A DNA stretch of 20,000 bases, from positions 1 through 20,000 of the forward strand of contig JADJAB010000028.1 of the NCBI GenBank assembly GCA_016704435.1. Reading direction: 5' to 3'. This document shows positions 1 through 7,067 of this stretch, piece by piece. Source of the DNA: Rhodobacter sp. (GTDB lineage Bacteria > Pseudomonadota > Alphaproteobacteria > Rhodobacterales > Rhodobacteraceae). Numbering within the stretch: the first letter of the stretch is position 1; the number at the start of each line of letters is the position of its first letter. The notes below the pieces were generated by a model, which saw only the letters and a list, made by a program, of their open reading frames with translations, ran no database searches and was not told the DNA's origin. Both the position numbers and the translations under genes were made by a program.

Positions 1-106
1 GTCAGGTCTGTCAGGTGGCGGCGCTGCATGCGCTGCACCCGCGTGCATTCTGGAGCCAAGACGTTATAGCTCGCGCATCTGCGACAGGTGCAAGGGGAAC
101 GAAAAA

Positions 107-132
107 CTGTCAGGAGGCTAAGGGGCTGACAG
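107..132. repeat. 7-bp inverted repeat CTGTCAG/CTGACAG
   Basis: CTGTCAG at 107-113 and its exact inverse CTGACAG at 126-132 are separated by 12 bases. A further direct copy (CTGTCAGG) lies at 8-15. This could be a protein-binding site or part of a mobile-element end. Its function is unknown. Confidence 0.35.
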
Positions 133-236
133 GCGCGGCGAGTGCCCCGCGACGAGGTATAGGAAACCGACCCTCGTTAAACCATCGGAACCAGCAGCGG
201 GGCTTGCCCTTTCGTCTCTCCTGAGTCCGACGCTGT

Positions 237-266
237 AGCACCCTCGCCGCAAGGTGGGGGTGCTTT
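237..266 (+). terminator. Stable 12-bp hairpin with GCAA tetraloop
   Basis: Bases 237-248 pair with 253-264 around a GCAA loop (249-252). Ten pairs are Watson-Crick and two are G-U (244/257 and 246/255) when read as plus-strand RNA. The same two positions become A-C mismatches on the minus strand, which points to a plus-strand transcript. A short TTT follows. It could be a rho-independent terminator for something left of the window or part of a structured RNA. Confidence 0.5.
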
Positions 267-404
267 CACGAGGTGCAGCGGAATCAGTGACTTACGAGGT
301 GCTGCCGAGACCCGCTCAAATCTTACGGCGGTCTTACGGGTCGGTCAAGGAATTACCAGGAACCACTAGAGGTCTCGGTGAATAACTGTAGCCTTTGGTA
401 TTTT

Positions 405-479
405 TGGCTCCGGCGGTAGGGATCGAACCTACGACCAATTGATTAACAGTCAACTGCTCTACCGCTGAGCTACGCCGGA
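405..479 (-). tRNA. tRNA-Asn (GTT)
   Basis: Read on the minus strand, the gene starts TCCGGCG and ends CGCCGGA-G-CCA. The acceptor stem is a perfect 7 bp with an encoded CCA end (75 bases). The D-arm (TAGCTCAGCGG), the anticodon loop with GTT inside CTGTTAATC, and the T-arm GGTTCGATCC are all present. The anticodon reads asparagine codons AAC/AAU. The promoter lies just upstream (491-519). No clear hairpin-plus-U-run terminator follows its 3' end. Confidence 0.97.
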
Positions 480-490
480 ACACGGAGGCG

Positions 491-519
491 CGTATAGCAA
501 GCGGTCGGCGGGGCGGCAA
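491..519 (-). promoter_or_regulatory. Promoter of tRNA-Asn
   Basis: On the minus strand, TTGCCG (514-519) and TATACG (491-496) are separated by exactly 17 bases. This is a good sigma-70-type promoter. The predicted transcription start is near 484, a few bases before the mature 5' end at 479. Confidence 0.6.
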
Positions 520-548
520 GGGGAGAATCGGGGAAAAGTTGCGGGTGG

Positions 549-1442
549 TCAGTGATGGGTCCACAGGGCCGACAGGCTGGGCGCGGGATCGGCATGGACA
601 AGGTTTCGTTGCGCAAGATCAATGAGATGGGCCAGGGCGCTACGCTGCGCTGCTGGCAGCAGCCCCGGGGCAAGATCGCCGTAGACCTGCGCGGTCAGGG
701 CCTCCAGCCGGGCCGGGCCTGCCGCCAGGGCAGCAAGGATCATGGTCTCGCGTTTGCGGCGATGGGCGGTCAGCTCCTTCAGGCGCTGCGCCGGCGCTGC
801 GATCGGCGCGCCGTGGGTGGGCAGCATCTGCCGCCAGGGCACTTCGGCCAGTCGCGCCAGCGAGGTCATGTAGGCGCCCATGTCGCCCTCGGGCGGCGAG
901 ACCAGGCTGGGCGCCCAGCCCATGACGTGATCGCCGGAAAACAGCACATCTTCCCAGGCAAAGCACAGGTGCCCGCCCATGTGGCCCGGGGTGTGCAGCG
1001 CGCGCAGGCTCCAGCTGGCCTCGGCGACCACCTCGCCATCGGCCAGTCGGCGGTCGGGGGCAAAGGCGCGGTCCACCCCTTCGCCGCCACCTTGCAGCCC
1101 CTCGGCCACCAGCCGCTGCATCAGCGCACTGCGGCCATGCCCGGCCGGGCCGAAGGCCAAGACGGGCGCGCCGGTGGCCGCCGCCAGCCGCGGAGCCAGC
1201 GCCGAATGGTCCAGATGCGGATGGGTGACCAGGATCGCCGCGACCGCTTCGCCCGGCTCCAGCGCCGCCAGCACCGCCGCCAGATGACTGTCGATGTCGG
1301 GGCCGGGGTCGATGATCGCCACCACGCGCTCTCCGACGATGTCGGTGAAGGTACCGGGGCCGGTCATCGCCGACGGATTGGGCGCCAGAACGCGCCGCAA
1401 CCGGCCCGGAAGCGTGATGGGCTTTCCAATCGCTGCGGTCAT
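549..1442 (-). CDS. MBL-fold metallo-hydrolase with C-terminal winged helix (LACTB2-like)
   Basis: The protein has 297 residues. The metal-binding signature THPHLDH is at 73-79, followed by HTPGH (His154), SGDH (Asp171) and PTHG (His210), the ordered ligand set of a binuclear-zinc metallo-beta-lactamase fold. Residues about 225-290 form the winged-helix tail typical of LACTB2-like proteins. Relatives are soluble hydrolases or nucleases; the substrate here cannot be read from sequence. The start at 1442 is chosen because CAAGG sits six bases upstream and the family N-terminus begins there. The frame stays open far upstream, but only as a shadow of the kinase gene. It diverges from the kinase with only 15 bases between start codons, so its own promoter must lie inside the kinase coding sequence. 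Confidence 0.9.
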   Translation of the reverse strand: MTAAIGKPITLPGRLRRVLAPNPSAMTGPGTFTDIVGERVVAIIDPGPDIDSHLAAVLAALEPGEAVAAILVTHPHLDHSALAPRLAAATGAPVLAFGPAGHGRSALMQRLVAEGLQGGGEGVDRAFAPDRRLADGEVVAEASWSLRALHTPGHMGGHLCFAWEDVLFSGDHVMGWAPSLVSPPEGDMGAYMTSLARLAEVPWRQMLPTHGAPIAAPAQRLKELTAHRRKRETMILAALAAGPARLEALTAQVYGDLAPGLLPAAQRSALAHLIDLAQRNLVHADPAPSLSALWTHH

Positions 1443-1451
1443 GGCTAGCCT
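1423..1451 (+). promoter_or_regulatory. Candidate promoter giving a leaderless kinase mRNA
   Basis: TTTCCA (1423-1428), a 17-base spacer and TAGCCT (1446-1451) precede the kinase ATG at 1458. A start 6-7 bases after the -10 box would fall on the ATG itself. No Shine-Dalgarno sequence lies before that ATG. The -10 overlaps the palindrome GGCTAGCC (1443-1450). The box matches are modest, so this is a proposal. Confidence 0.35.
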
Positions 1452-1457
1452 TGCTCC

Positions 1458-2777
1458 ATGGTGCTGAAACGCTTTCTCCCTCGCGGCATCTATGGTCGCG
1501 CCGCGCTGATCCTGATCGTGCCCATCGTCACCATCCAGCTGGTGGTGTCCATGGCCTTCATCCAGCGTCACTACGAGGGCGTTACCCGGCAGATGACGCA
1601 GGGCGTGGCGCTGGAGCTGGAGCTCGTGCTGCAGGAGTTCGCCCTGGGCGCGACTGCCGGGGAAGGGCTGGCGCGGGCGAGCGCCGTGGCCGCGCCGTTG
1701 CAGATCGTGTTGCATGCCCCGCCCGGCCCGCTGGCCCCGCAAGGGGACCGCCGTGACCGGTTCGACCTGTCGGGCCGCGCCATCGTGGAGACGCTGCACC
1801 AGAACCTGCCCGCGTTGCTGGCGGTGGATGTGACCGACCCCGGCCGCACGGTGCGGCTGCGGCTGTCGACGCCGCATGGCGAGGTGCAGGCCGATCTGTC
1901 GCGGCGGCGGATGGCGGCCTCGAACCCGCATCAGTTGTTGGTGCTGATGATCCTGATCTCGGTCCTGATGACGGTGATCGCCTACTTGTTCCTGCGCAAC
2001 CAGATGCGCCCGATCACCCGGCTGGCGGCGGCGGCGGCGGCTTTCGGCAAGGGCCAGCGGTTGGCCTACCGGCCGCGCGGCGCGTTGGAGGTGCGGGCGG
2101 CGGGGGCGGCGTTTCTGGACATGCGGTCGCGGATCGAACGCCAGATCGAGCAGCGCACCCTGATGCTGTCGGGGGTCAGTCACGATCTGCGCACGCCCTT
2201 GACCCGGCTGCGGCTGGGATTGTCGATGCTGCCCGAAGACGACGAGACGCGCGCCTTGATGGCCGATGTGGCGCAGATGGAACGGATGGTCGACGAATTC
2301 CTGTCTTTCGCGCGCGGCGATGCGATGGAAGAGATGGTCGAGACCGACGCCCAGGCACTGGCGGCGCGGGTGGTCGGGGATTCCGCTCGAATGGGCGGCG
2401 CGGTGCGGCTGGCCGGGGCCGAAGGTACCGCGGCGCCGGTCAAGATGCGCCCGCAAGCCGTGGCGCGGGCATTGGAAAACCTGGTCGGCAACGCGCTGCG
2501 GCATGGCCGGCGGGCCGAGGTGCGGCTGGTCTTTGCCGACCGGCACCTGCGTCTGGTGGTCGAGGATGACGGGCCGGGCATCCCGGCGGACCGGCGCGAA
2601 GAAGCGCAGCGCCCTTTCACCCGGCTGGACGCCGAGCGTGACCCGAACCGCGGCGGCGGGGTGGGGCTGGGGCTTTCGATCGCCGCCGATGTGGCGCGCA
2701 GCCATGGTGGCGGGCTCTATCTGGGCGACAGCGAGGCGTTGGGCGGGCTGAAGGCCGAGCTGGTGATCGCCCGCTGA
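1458..2777 (+). CDS. EnvZ-type sensor histidine kinase
   Basis: This is an inner-membrane two-component sensor of 439 residues. TM1 spans about 15-36, a periplasmic sensing region about 37-156, TM2 about 158-180, and a HAMP linker about 181-233. The H-box SHDLRTPLTR places the phospho-accepting histidine at 242. The ATP-binding domain shows the N-box ENLVGNALRHG (340-350), G1 DDGPGIP (370-376) and G2 GVGLGL (401-406). All catalytic motifs are intact. Usually such kinases sit after an OmpR-type regulator; none is adjacent here (hydrolase upstream on the other strand, CAP protein downstream convergent), so it is an orphan within this window and its signal is unknown. The mRNA may be leaderless. 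An alternative GTG start lies at 1461. Confidence 0.93.
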   Translation: MVLKRFLPRGIYGRAALILIVPIVTIQLVVSMAFIQRHYEGVTRQMTQGVALELELVLQEFALGATAGEGLARASAVAAPLQIVLHAPPGPLAPQGDRRDRFDLSGRAIVETLHQNLPALLAVDVTDPGRTVRLRLSTPHGEVQADLSRRRMAASNPHQLLVLMILISVLMTVIAYLFLRNQMRPITRLAAAAAAFGKGQRLAYRPRGALEVRAAGAAFLDMRSRIERQIEQRTLMLSGVSHDLRTPLTRLRLGLSMLPEDDETRALMADVAQMERMVDEFLSFARGDAMEEMVETDAQALAARVVGDSARMGGAVRLAGAEGTAAPVKMRPQAVARALENLVGNALRHGRRAEVRLVFADRHLRLVVEDDGPGIPADRREEAQRPFTRLDAERDPNRGGGVGLGLSIAADVARSHGGGLYLGDSEALGGLKAELVIAR

Positions 2778-2827
2778 GCTTGCGCGCCCTCGCGCGGGCC
2801 CGGCTGGTTACCGTCAGTGCGACGCCT

Positions 2828-3307
2828 TCAGTTCGACCTTCCCATGTCAATCACCCAGTGCAGCCGCGAATCGGGCGCGTCACTCAGCGCAATGCCGATG
2901 CCGATGTCGCGGATCTCGGGCATCAGGATATTGTCCTTGTGGTGGGGCGAGTTCATCCACCATTGCACCGCCCTGGCGCCCGAGCGGAAGCCGCGCCCGG
3001 TGTTTTCCGCCGCCGTCCGGTAAGGGTAGCCGGCGCGCTTCAGCCGGTGCTGCAACCGGCTGCCGTCCGCGCTGTCGTGGCTGATCGAAAGCCGGCGGGC
3101 GTTGTCGCAGGCATGGCCCTGCGCGGCCTTGTCCAGTGCTGCGTCGAGGCGCAGCGCCGGCAAGTTGCGGGCGCGGCGTTCGGCGTTCAGGTTGGCAAGC
3201 AATTCTGTCTGCATGGCTTCGGACCCGGTCGGAAGGGCACAAGCGGCAAGGCTGCCATGACCGGCAAGGGTCAGGGCGATTGCCAGCGCAAGGGTCGGGA
3301 TCCGCAT
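2828..3307 (-). CDS. Exported CAP-domain (SCP-like) protein
   Basis: The protein has 159 residues. Residues 1-22 are a signal peptide. It ends LAAC (Cys23), which fits a lipobox, so the protein could be a lipoprotein; alternatively Cys23 pairs with Cys68 in the periplasm. The rest is a single bacterial CAP domain: NAERRARNLPAL near the start, then HDS, AENTG and SPHHKDNIL, which supply the conserved His/Glu/His cavity residues. Bacterial members are secreted or periplasmic proteins, mostly without known activity. GGAG lies seven bases before the start. It is convergent with the kinase (50-base gap) and follows ynjD after 92 bases, too far to be sure of co-transcription. Confidence 0.88.
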   Translation of the reverse strand: MRIPTLALAIALTLAGHGSLAACALPTGSEAMQTELLANLNAERRARNLPALRLDAALDKAAQGHACDNARRLSISHDSADGSRLQHRLKRAGYPYRTAAENTGRGFRSGARAVQWWMNSPHHKDNILMPEIRDIGIGIALSDAPDSRLHWVIDMGRSN

Positions 3308-3399
3308 CGGCAGGCTCCATCATGTTGGCTTTGGCACAGCAAAGCACGGAAATGCGGCCCAAAGCGGCAATTTCCGGGGCGGAAAGGCGAAGGCTGCCG

Positions 3400-4047
3400 T
3401 CAACTTGCCGGAACCGGGGCGCCCATCGGCGAAAGGATGCTGCCGCCGGCGGCGCGTGCGTCTTCGCCGTCATGGGTGACCAGGATCACCGGCAGGCCGT
3501 GGCGCCGCGCGGTCTCCAGCACAAAGCTGCGGATCTGGTCACGCAAGGCCGCATCGAGGCGCGAGAACGGCTCGTCCAGCAAAAGCGCCTCGGGGTCGGC
3601 CAGCAGCGTGCGCATCAGCGCCACGCGGGCGCGTTCGCCCCCCGACAGGGTGGCGGGGTCGCGCGGGGCGAAGCCGGCAAGCCCCGCCTCGGCCAGCGCC
3701 CGGTCGATCCGTGCCGTCCGGTCCGGCGCGCCGCGCGGCAGGGCAAAGCCCAGGTTGCCGCCGACCGACAGATGCGGAAACAGCAGCGCGTCCTGGAACA
3801 GGATGCCGATGCGGCGCTGGCGAGTGGGCAACCGTGTCACCTCGCGGCCGTTCAGGGTGATCCGTCCGCTGGCCTGGAAGGCCGGGTCCAGCGTGCCGGT
3901 CAGTGCCGCCAGCAGTGTCGACTTGCCGCTGCCCGAGGGCCCCATGATCGTCAGCACCTCTCCCGGTGCTATATCGGCCGTCAGCCGAACCATCTGGCGC
4001 GGGCCGTGGGCAACGCAAAGATCGGCGATCTGCAACCCGGCGGTCAT
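3400..4047 (-). CDS. ynjD: YnjD, ATPase of the YnjBCD ABC importer
   Basis: This is a cytoplasmic ABC ATPase of 215 residues, the usual YnjD length. It has Walker A GPSGSGKST (36-44), Q-loop Gln85, signature LSGGE (134-138), Walker B LLLDEP (155-160) and H-loop His192; all are intact. It is the last gene of ynjBCD; its ATG overlaps the ynjC stop (ATGA), and GGGGGA lies seven bases upstream. The family belongs with the thiamine/sulfate/iron-type importers. The assignment to YnjD rather than ThiQ rests on the adjacent YnjB-like binding protein and fused permease. The transported compound is not established. Confidence 0.85.
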   Translation of the reverse strand: MTAGLQIADLCVAHGPRQMVRLTADIAPGEVLTIMGPSGSGKSTLLAALTGTLDPAFQASGRITLNGREVTRLPTRQRRIGILFQDALLFPHLSVGGNLGFALPRGAPDRTARIDRALAEAGLAGFAPRDPATLSGGERARVALMRTLLADPEALLLDEPFSRLDAALRDQIRSFVLETARRHGLPVILVTHDGEDARAAGGSILSPMGAPVPAS

Positions 4048-5711
4048 GGCGCCATCCCCCGGCGGCGGCGGAAGGCCAGCGCGGGAAGGCCGGTGGCCAG
4101 CGCGAAGGCCAGTGCCGGCAGCGCCATCTGCAGCAACGCATGGGCCCCGATCAGCCGGCGGTTGCCACCCGACGACAGCGCCACCGCCTCGGTCGTCAGG
4201 GTCTCGATCCGGCCGCCGCCCATCAGCAGTGTCGGCAGGTATTGCCCGACCGAGACGGCAAAGGCCACGGCGGCGGCGGTCAGCACGGGTCGCGCCAGCA
4301 AAGGCAGGCGCAGGGTCCAGAAGATGCGGTCGGGCGAGGCGCCAAGGCTGGCGGCCAGGGGCGCAAGGCGGGGGTCAAGCGCGCGGAAGGCCGGGGCCAG
4401 CGACAGGAAGGCATAGGGCAGCGAGAATGTCAGATGCGCTGCCAGCGTCGCCGCCCAGCCGCCGGTGCCGGTGGCCAGCGCCAGCGCGTGCAGACCGGGC
4501 AGGAAGGCGATCTGCGGCACCAGTAGCGGCAACCACAGGATCAGCCGCGTCCGTCCGGCGCGCAGGGCAAAGCGCTGTTCGGCCTCCAGGCAGCCCAGCA
4601 CCAGCGCCAGCGCGATCAGCGCGGTGGCAAGCCCCAGCCCGGCAGTTGCCGCCGTGGCCTGCCACACGCCCGGCCCGGCGCGGGTCCAGGTCTGAAGGCT
4701 GTAGGCCTCTGGAAGAATGTCGGGAAACGGCCACAGACCAGCCAACGACCACAGCGCCAGCCCCGCCAGCCCGGCCAGCAGCGCGGCCGTCGTGGTTCCG
4801 GCACCAAGGGTGGCCAGCGCAACGGCCAGCCGGTCAAGCCCGGCGCCGCGGTGGCCCTGCTCGGCCAGATGGCGCAAGGTCCGCCGCGCCGCCACCTCGG
4901 CCCCGCGCCAGAAGCCCAGGGCGGCGATCACCAGCGCCAGTTGCAACAGCGCCCCGGCGGCGGCCAATGGCCGGCCCGAAAGGTCCGGGTCGGTCATCCA
5001 CAGCGTGATCTGCACCGACAGCGTCGGCGGCAGGGTCGGGCCCAGGATCTGCGCCATGTCGACCGTGGTCATCGCATAGGCCAGCACCGCATAGACCGGC
5101 AGCCGCAACTGGCGGTAAAGCGCGGGCAGCACGGTCAGCGCAAAGCCCATGGCGCGGCTGTAGCCCAGCGTCTCGGCCAGGGTGATCCGGCGTGCGGCAT
5201 CGGTCTGCGGCAGCGCGGCCAGCGCCATCAGCATCAGAAACGGCACCTCCTTGGCGATCAGCCCGAAGGTCAGCGCCAGCCCGGCAGGGTCATTCACCAG
5301 CAAGAGATCGGGCGGGGTGTCCCAACCGGTCGCCCAGGGCGACAGCGCCCGCGCGATCCAGCCCGAGGGCGTGATCAGGAAGGCCAGGCCCAGCGCCGCG
5401 GCGGCATGCGGCACCGACAGCAGCGGCGACAACAGCCGGATCAGCGCCGCATAGGCGCGCGTTCCGCGCAATCCGGCCAGGATCAGCAGCGTGATCGCCA
5501 GCGCCACGACGGTAGAGCCGATGCCGGTGACCAGCGACAGCCGGGCGGCGGGGAAAAGCCCCGGCCAGTCCCACAGCGCCGCCAGCGCACCCGGTTTCAG
5601 CGCCGGCGTCACCGTGCCCCAGAGCCCGGCCAGAACCGGCACGGCAAGGGCTGCGATGGTCAGCCCCAGCACCAGCCGCAATGGGCCGGGGCGCGGGGCG
5701 GCAGGCGTCAC
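4044..5711 (-). CDS. ynjC: YnjC, fused two-domain ABC permease
   Basis: The protein has 555 residues and about twelve membrane segments in two homologous halves, the ThiP/YnjC layout in which one chain supplies both permease domains. Each half carries the cytoplasmic loop that docks the ATPase: LAETLGYSRAMGFAL in the first and LAASLGASPDRIFWTLRLP in the second. E. coli YnjC is somewhat shorter (about 511). The start is a GTG whose first bases overlap the ynjB stop (GTGA), with GGGG seven bases upstream, so translation is probably coupled. It sits between the binding-protein gene and the ATPase gene with four-base overlaps on both sides, as expected for one complex. Confidence 0.87.
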   Translation of the reverse strand: MTPAAPRPGPLRLVLGLTIAALAVPVLAGLWGTVTPALKPGALAALWDWPGLFPAARLSLVTGIGSTVVALAITLLILAGLRGTRAYAALIRLLSPLLSVPHAAAALGLAFLITPSGWIARALSPWATGWDTPPDLLLVNDPAGLALTFGLIAKEVPFLMLMALAALPQTDAARRITLAETLGYSRAMGFALTVLPALYRQLRLPVYAVLAYAMTTVDMAQILGPTLPPTLSVQITLWMTDPDLSGRPLAAAGALLQLALVIAALGFWRGAEVAARRTLRHLAEQGHRGAGLDRLAVALATLGAGTTTAALLAGLAGLALWSLAGLWPFPDILPEAYSLQTWTRAGPGVWQATAATAGLGLATALIALALVLGCLEAEQRFALRAGRTRLILWLPLLVPQIAFLPGLHALALATGTGGWAATLAAHLTFSLPYAFLSLAPAFRALDPRLAPLAASLGASPDRIFWTLRLPLLARPVLTAAAVAFAVSVGQYLPTLLMGGGRIETLTTEAVALSSGGNRRLIGAHALLQMALPALAFALATGLPALAFRRRRGMAP

Positions 5712-6919
5712 CTTGCGACCCCGTAGCGGGCCTGCCAGTCCTCGGCCAGCTTCACCGACCAGCTGGCATGTGGCTCCAGCAGCGCCGGGCCGAGGCGGTC
5801 GGGTGGCAGGGTGGCGGCGCCCAGATCAAGCGCATCGAACCTGGCGCGGTCTTGCGCCGTCAGGGCGGCAAGGTTCAGCACGGTCTGGAAGCCCAGCACG
5901 GCGGGGTCTTGCGCGCGGGCTTGCACCTCAGGTGAAAGCACAAGATCGGTAATGACTTGCGCGCCTTCCTTCACAGATGAGTTGAAGGGAATGGCCAGGA
6001 AAGAGGCATTGCCGATGGTGCCGCCTGCAAGGGTGAAGGTGCGGATCGTGTCGGGCAGGTTGCCGGCTGCGATCTCGGCGCTGGCGCGGCCGGGGTTGAA
6101 GGCGAAGGCGATATCCACCTCGGCATCGGCCAGCAGCTGTCCCATCGCCGGTTCGCTGGCCGGGAAGGCCTGAGCCGAGCGCCAGAGTGCCGGGTGCATC
6201 TGGTCCAGCAATGCCCAGAGGCCGGCGGTATCGGCCGCATAGCTCGCGGCATCGACCGGGGCCTGCAGGCGCTCCGGATCGGCGATGGTGCCGTAAAGCA
6301 CCTGCTTCAGGAAGGTCACGCCCAGATAGTCCGGTGGCTGCGGATAGGTGAAGCGTCCCGGATTGGCCAGCACCCAGTCCCTCAACGCCGCCAGATCGGC
6401 GGGGGGCGCGGGCAGGCGGGCGGAGTCGTATTCGAACACCAGCTGCGCCATCGCCCAGGGCGATTCGTAGCCCATCGTCGGCAGGGTGAAATCGGTCACC
6501 AAGGCGGGTTTGCCGGACATATCGACCAGCGGCCAGTTCGGCAAGCTTTCCGCAAAGGGGCCGTAGAGCAATCCGTTGGCCTTCATCGCGGCAAAGTTCT
6601 CGCCGTTGATCCAGATCAGATCGACGCTGCCGCCGGTGGTCTTGCCCGCCTGCTGCTCGGCCAGAACGGCAGCCACCGCATCGGCGGTCGATGCCAGCTT
6701 CACATGCTCCAGCGTCACGCCGTGCCGCTCGGCCGCCAGCGTGCCGACCCAGGCGATGAAATCGTTGATCTTCGGGTCGCCGCCCCAGGCGTGCCACCAG
6801 ACGGTCTGGCCCTTTGCCGCCGCCAGCACCGCGTCCCAATCCGCGGCCTTTGCCTGCCGCGCAAAGGTCGGAACCAGCACCGAGGCCAGAACCAGCCGCC
6901 CAAAGTCGCGTCGCTGCAT
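5708..6919 (-). CDS. ynjB: YnjB, periplasmic binding protein with Tat signal
   Basis: The protein has 403 residues and is the solute-binding component of the YnjBCD importer. A twin-arginine signal starts the chain (QRRDFGRLVLASVLVP, Arg3-Arg4) and ends near AKA at 23-25, so it probably crosses the membrane folded. The mature start contains GQTVWWHAWGGDPKIN, which I recognise as the YnjB signature. A second in-frame ATG lies at 6925, but it directly abuts GGGGG. The 6919 start has that GGGGG six bases upstream and places the twin arginines correctly, so 6919 is preferred. First gene of the operon; a hairpin at 6936-6956 sits just before its ribosome-binding site. The ligand is unknown. Confidence 0.88.
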   Translation of the reverse strand: MQRRDFGRLVLASVLVPTFARQAKAADWDAVLAAAKGQTVWWHAWGGDPKINDFIAWVGTLAAERHGVTLEHVKLASTADAVAAVLAEQQAGKTTGGSVDLIWINGENFAAMKANGLLYGPFAESLPNWPLVDMSGKPALVTDFTLPTMGYESPWAMAQLVFEYDSARLPAPPADLAALRDWVLANPGRFTYPQPPDYLGVTFLKQVLYGTIADPERLQAPVDAASYAADTAGLWALLDQMHPALWRSAQAFPASEPAMGQLLADAEVDIAFAFNPGRASAEIAAGNLPDTIRTFTLAGGTIGNASFLAIPFNSSVKEGAQVITDLVLSPEVQARAQDPAVLGFQTVLNLAALTAQDRARFDALDLGAATLPPDRLGPALLEPHASWSVKLAEDWQARYGVAR

Positions 6920-6935
6920 TGGCATCCCCCTGATC

Positions 6936-6956
6936 GCGCCGCCGATTGGCGGGCGC
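6936..6956 (-). promoter_or_regulatory. Hairpin just upstream of the ynjB ribosome-binding site
   Basis: GCGCC-GCC (6936-6943) pairs with GGC-GGCGC (6948-6956, one bulged G) around a GATT loop, giving eight G-C pairs. It ends about six bases before the GGGGG ribosome-binding element of ynjB. It could modulate ynjB translation or terminate leader transcription. No U-run follows, and function is inference. Confidence 0.3.
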
Positions 6957-7067
6957 AGCCAAAGGGGATACGAAGGTCAGGGCGGGCGCAACGGAAACTT
7001 TGCCGCCTCCCGCTGGAGTGATGCACGATCAAGACCGCGCGAGGGCGTGTAACGAAAAGGAAAATCC

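Larger units (their letters stand above)
1..404. other. Gene-poor left flank of tRNA-Asn
   Basis: I see no convincing gene here. The open frames are short, match no family I know, and one runs across the tRNA. Base composition looks visibly less GC-rich than the rest of the window. The stretch holds scattered copies of CTGTCAGG (8-15, 107-114, with an inverted CTGACAGG at 126-133), a strong hairpin at 237-264, a repeated ACGAGGTGC (268-276 and 294-302), and an inverted CCGAGACC/GGTCTCGG pair around 306-313 and 371-378. It lies on the 3' side of the tRNA, where tRNA-targeting integrative elements insert. That it is the end of such an element is inference: no integrase and no second copy of the tRNA 3' end is visible. 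Confidence 0.4.

Noticed and set aside
15..224. 69-residue plus-strand open frame in the left flank
   Set aside because: No recognisable family, no ribosome-binding site and biased composition; not enough to call a gene.
1..404. Fragment of a tmRNA or another known structured RNA
   Set aside because: No tag-peptide reading frame or tRNA-like acceptor half could be found beside the hairpin.
334..564. 76-residue minus-strand open frame over the tRNA
   Set aside because: It translates the tRNA-Asn gene itself and has no independent support.
549..2705. 718-residue minus-strand open frame covering the hydrolase and the kinase
   Set aside because: Only the last 297 residues show a protein family; the upstream part is low-complexity Arg/Gln/His-rich antisense of the kinase gene, common in high-GC DNA.
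2783..2796. CGCGC-CCTC-GCGCG hairpin between the kinase and CAP genes
   Set aside because: Only five base pairs in GC-rich sequence with no U-run; expected by chance.
2780..5008. 742-residue plus-strand open frame across the CAP gene, ynjD and part of ynjC
   Set aside because: Arg/Ala/Pro-rich with no domain, and wholly antisense to well-supported genes.
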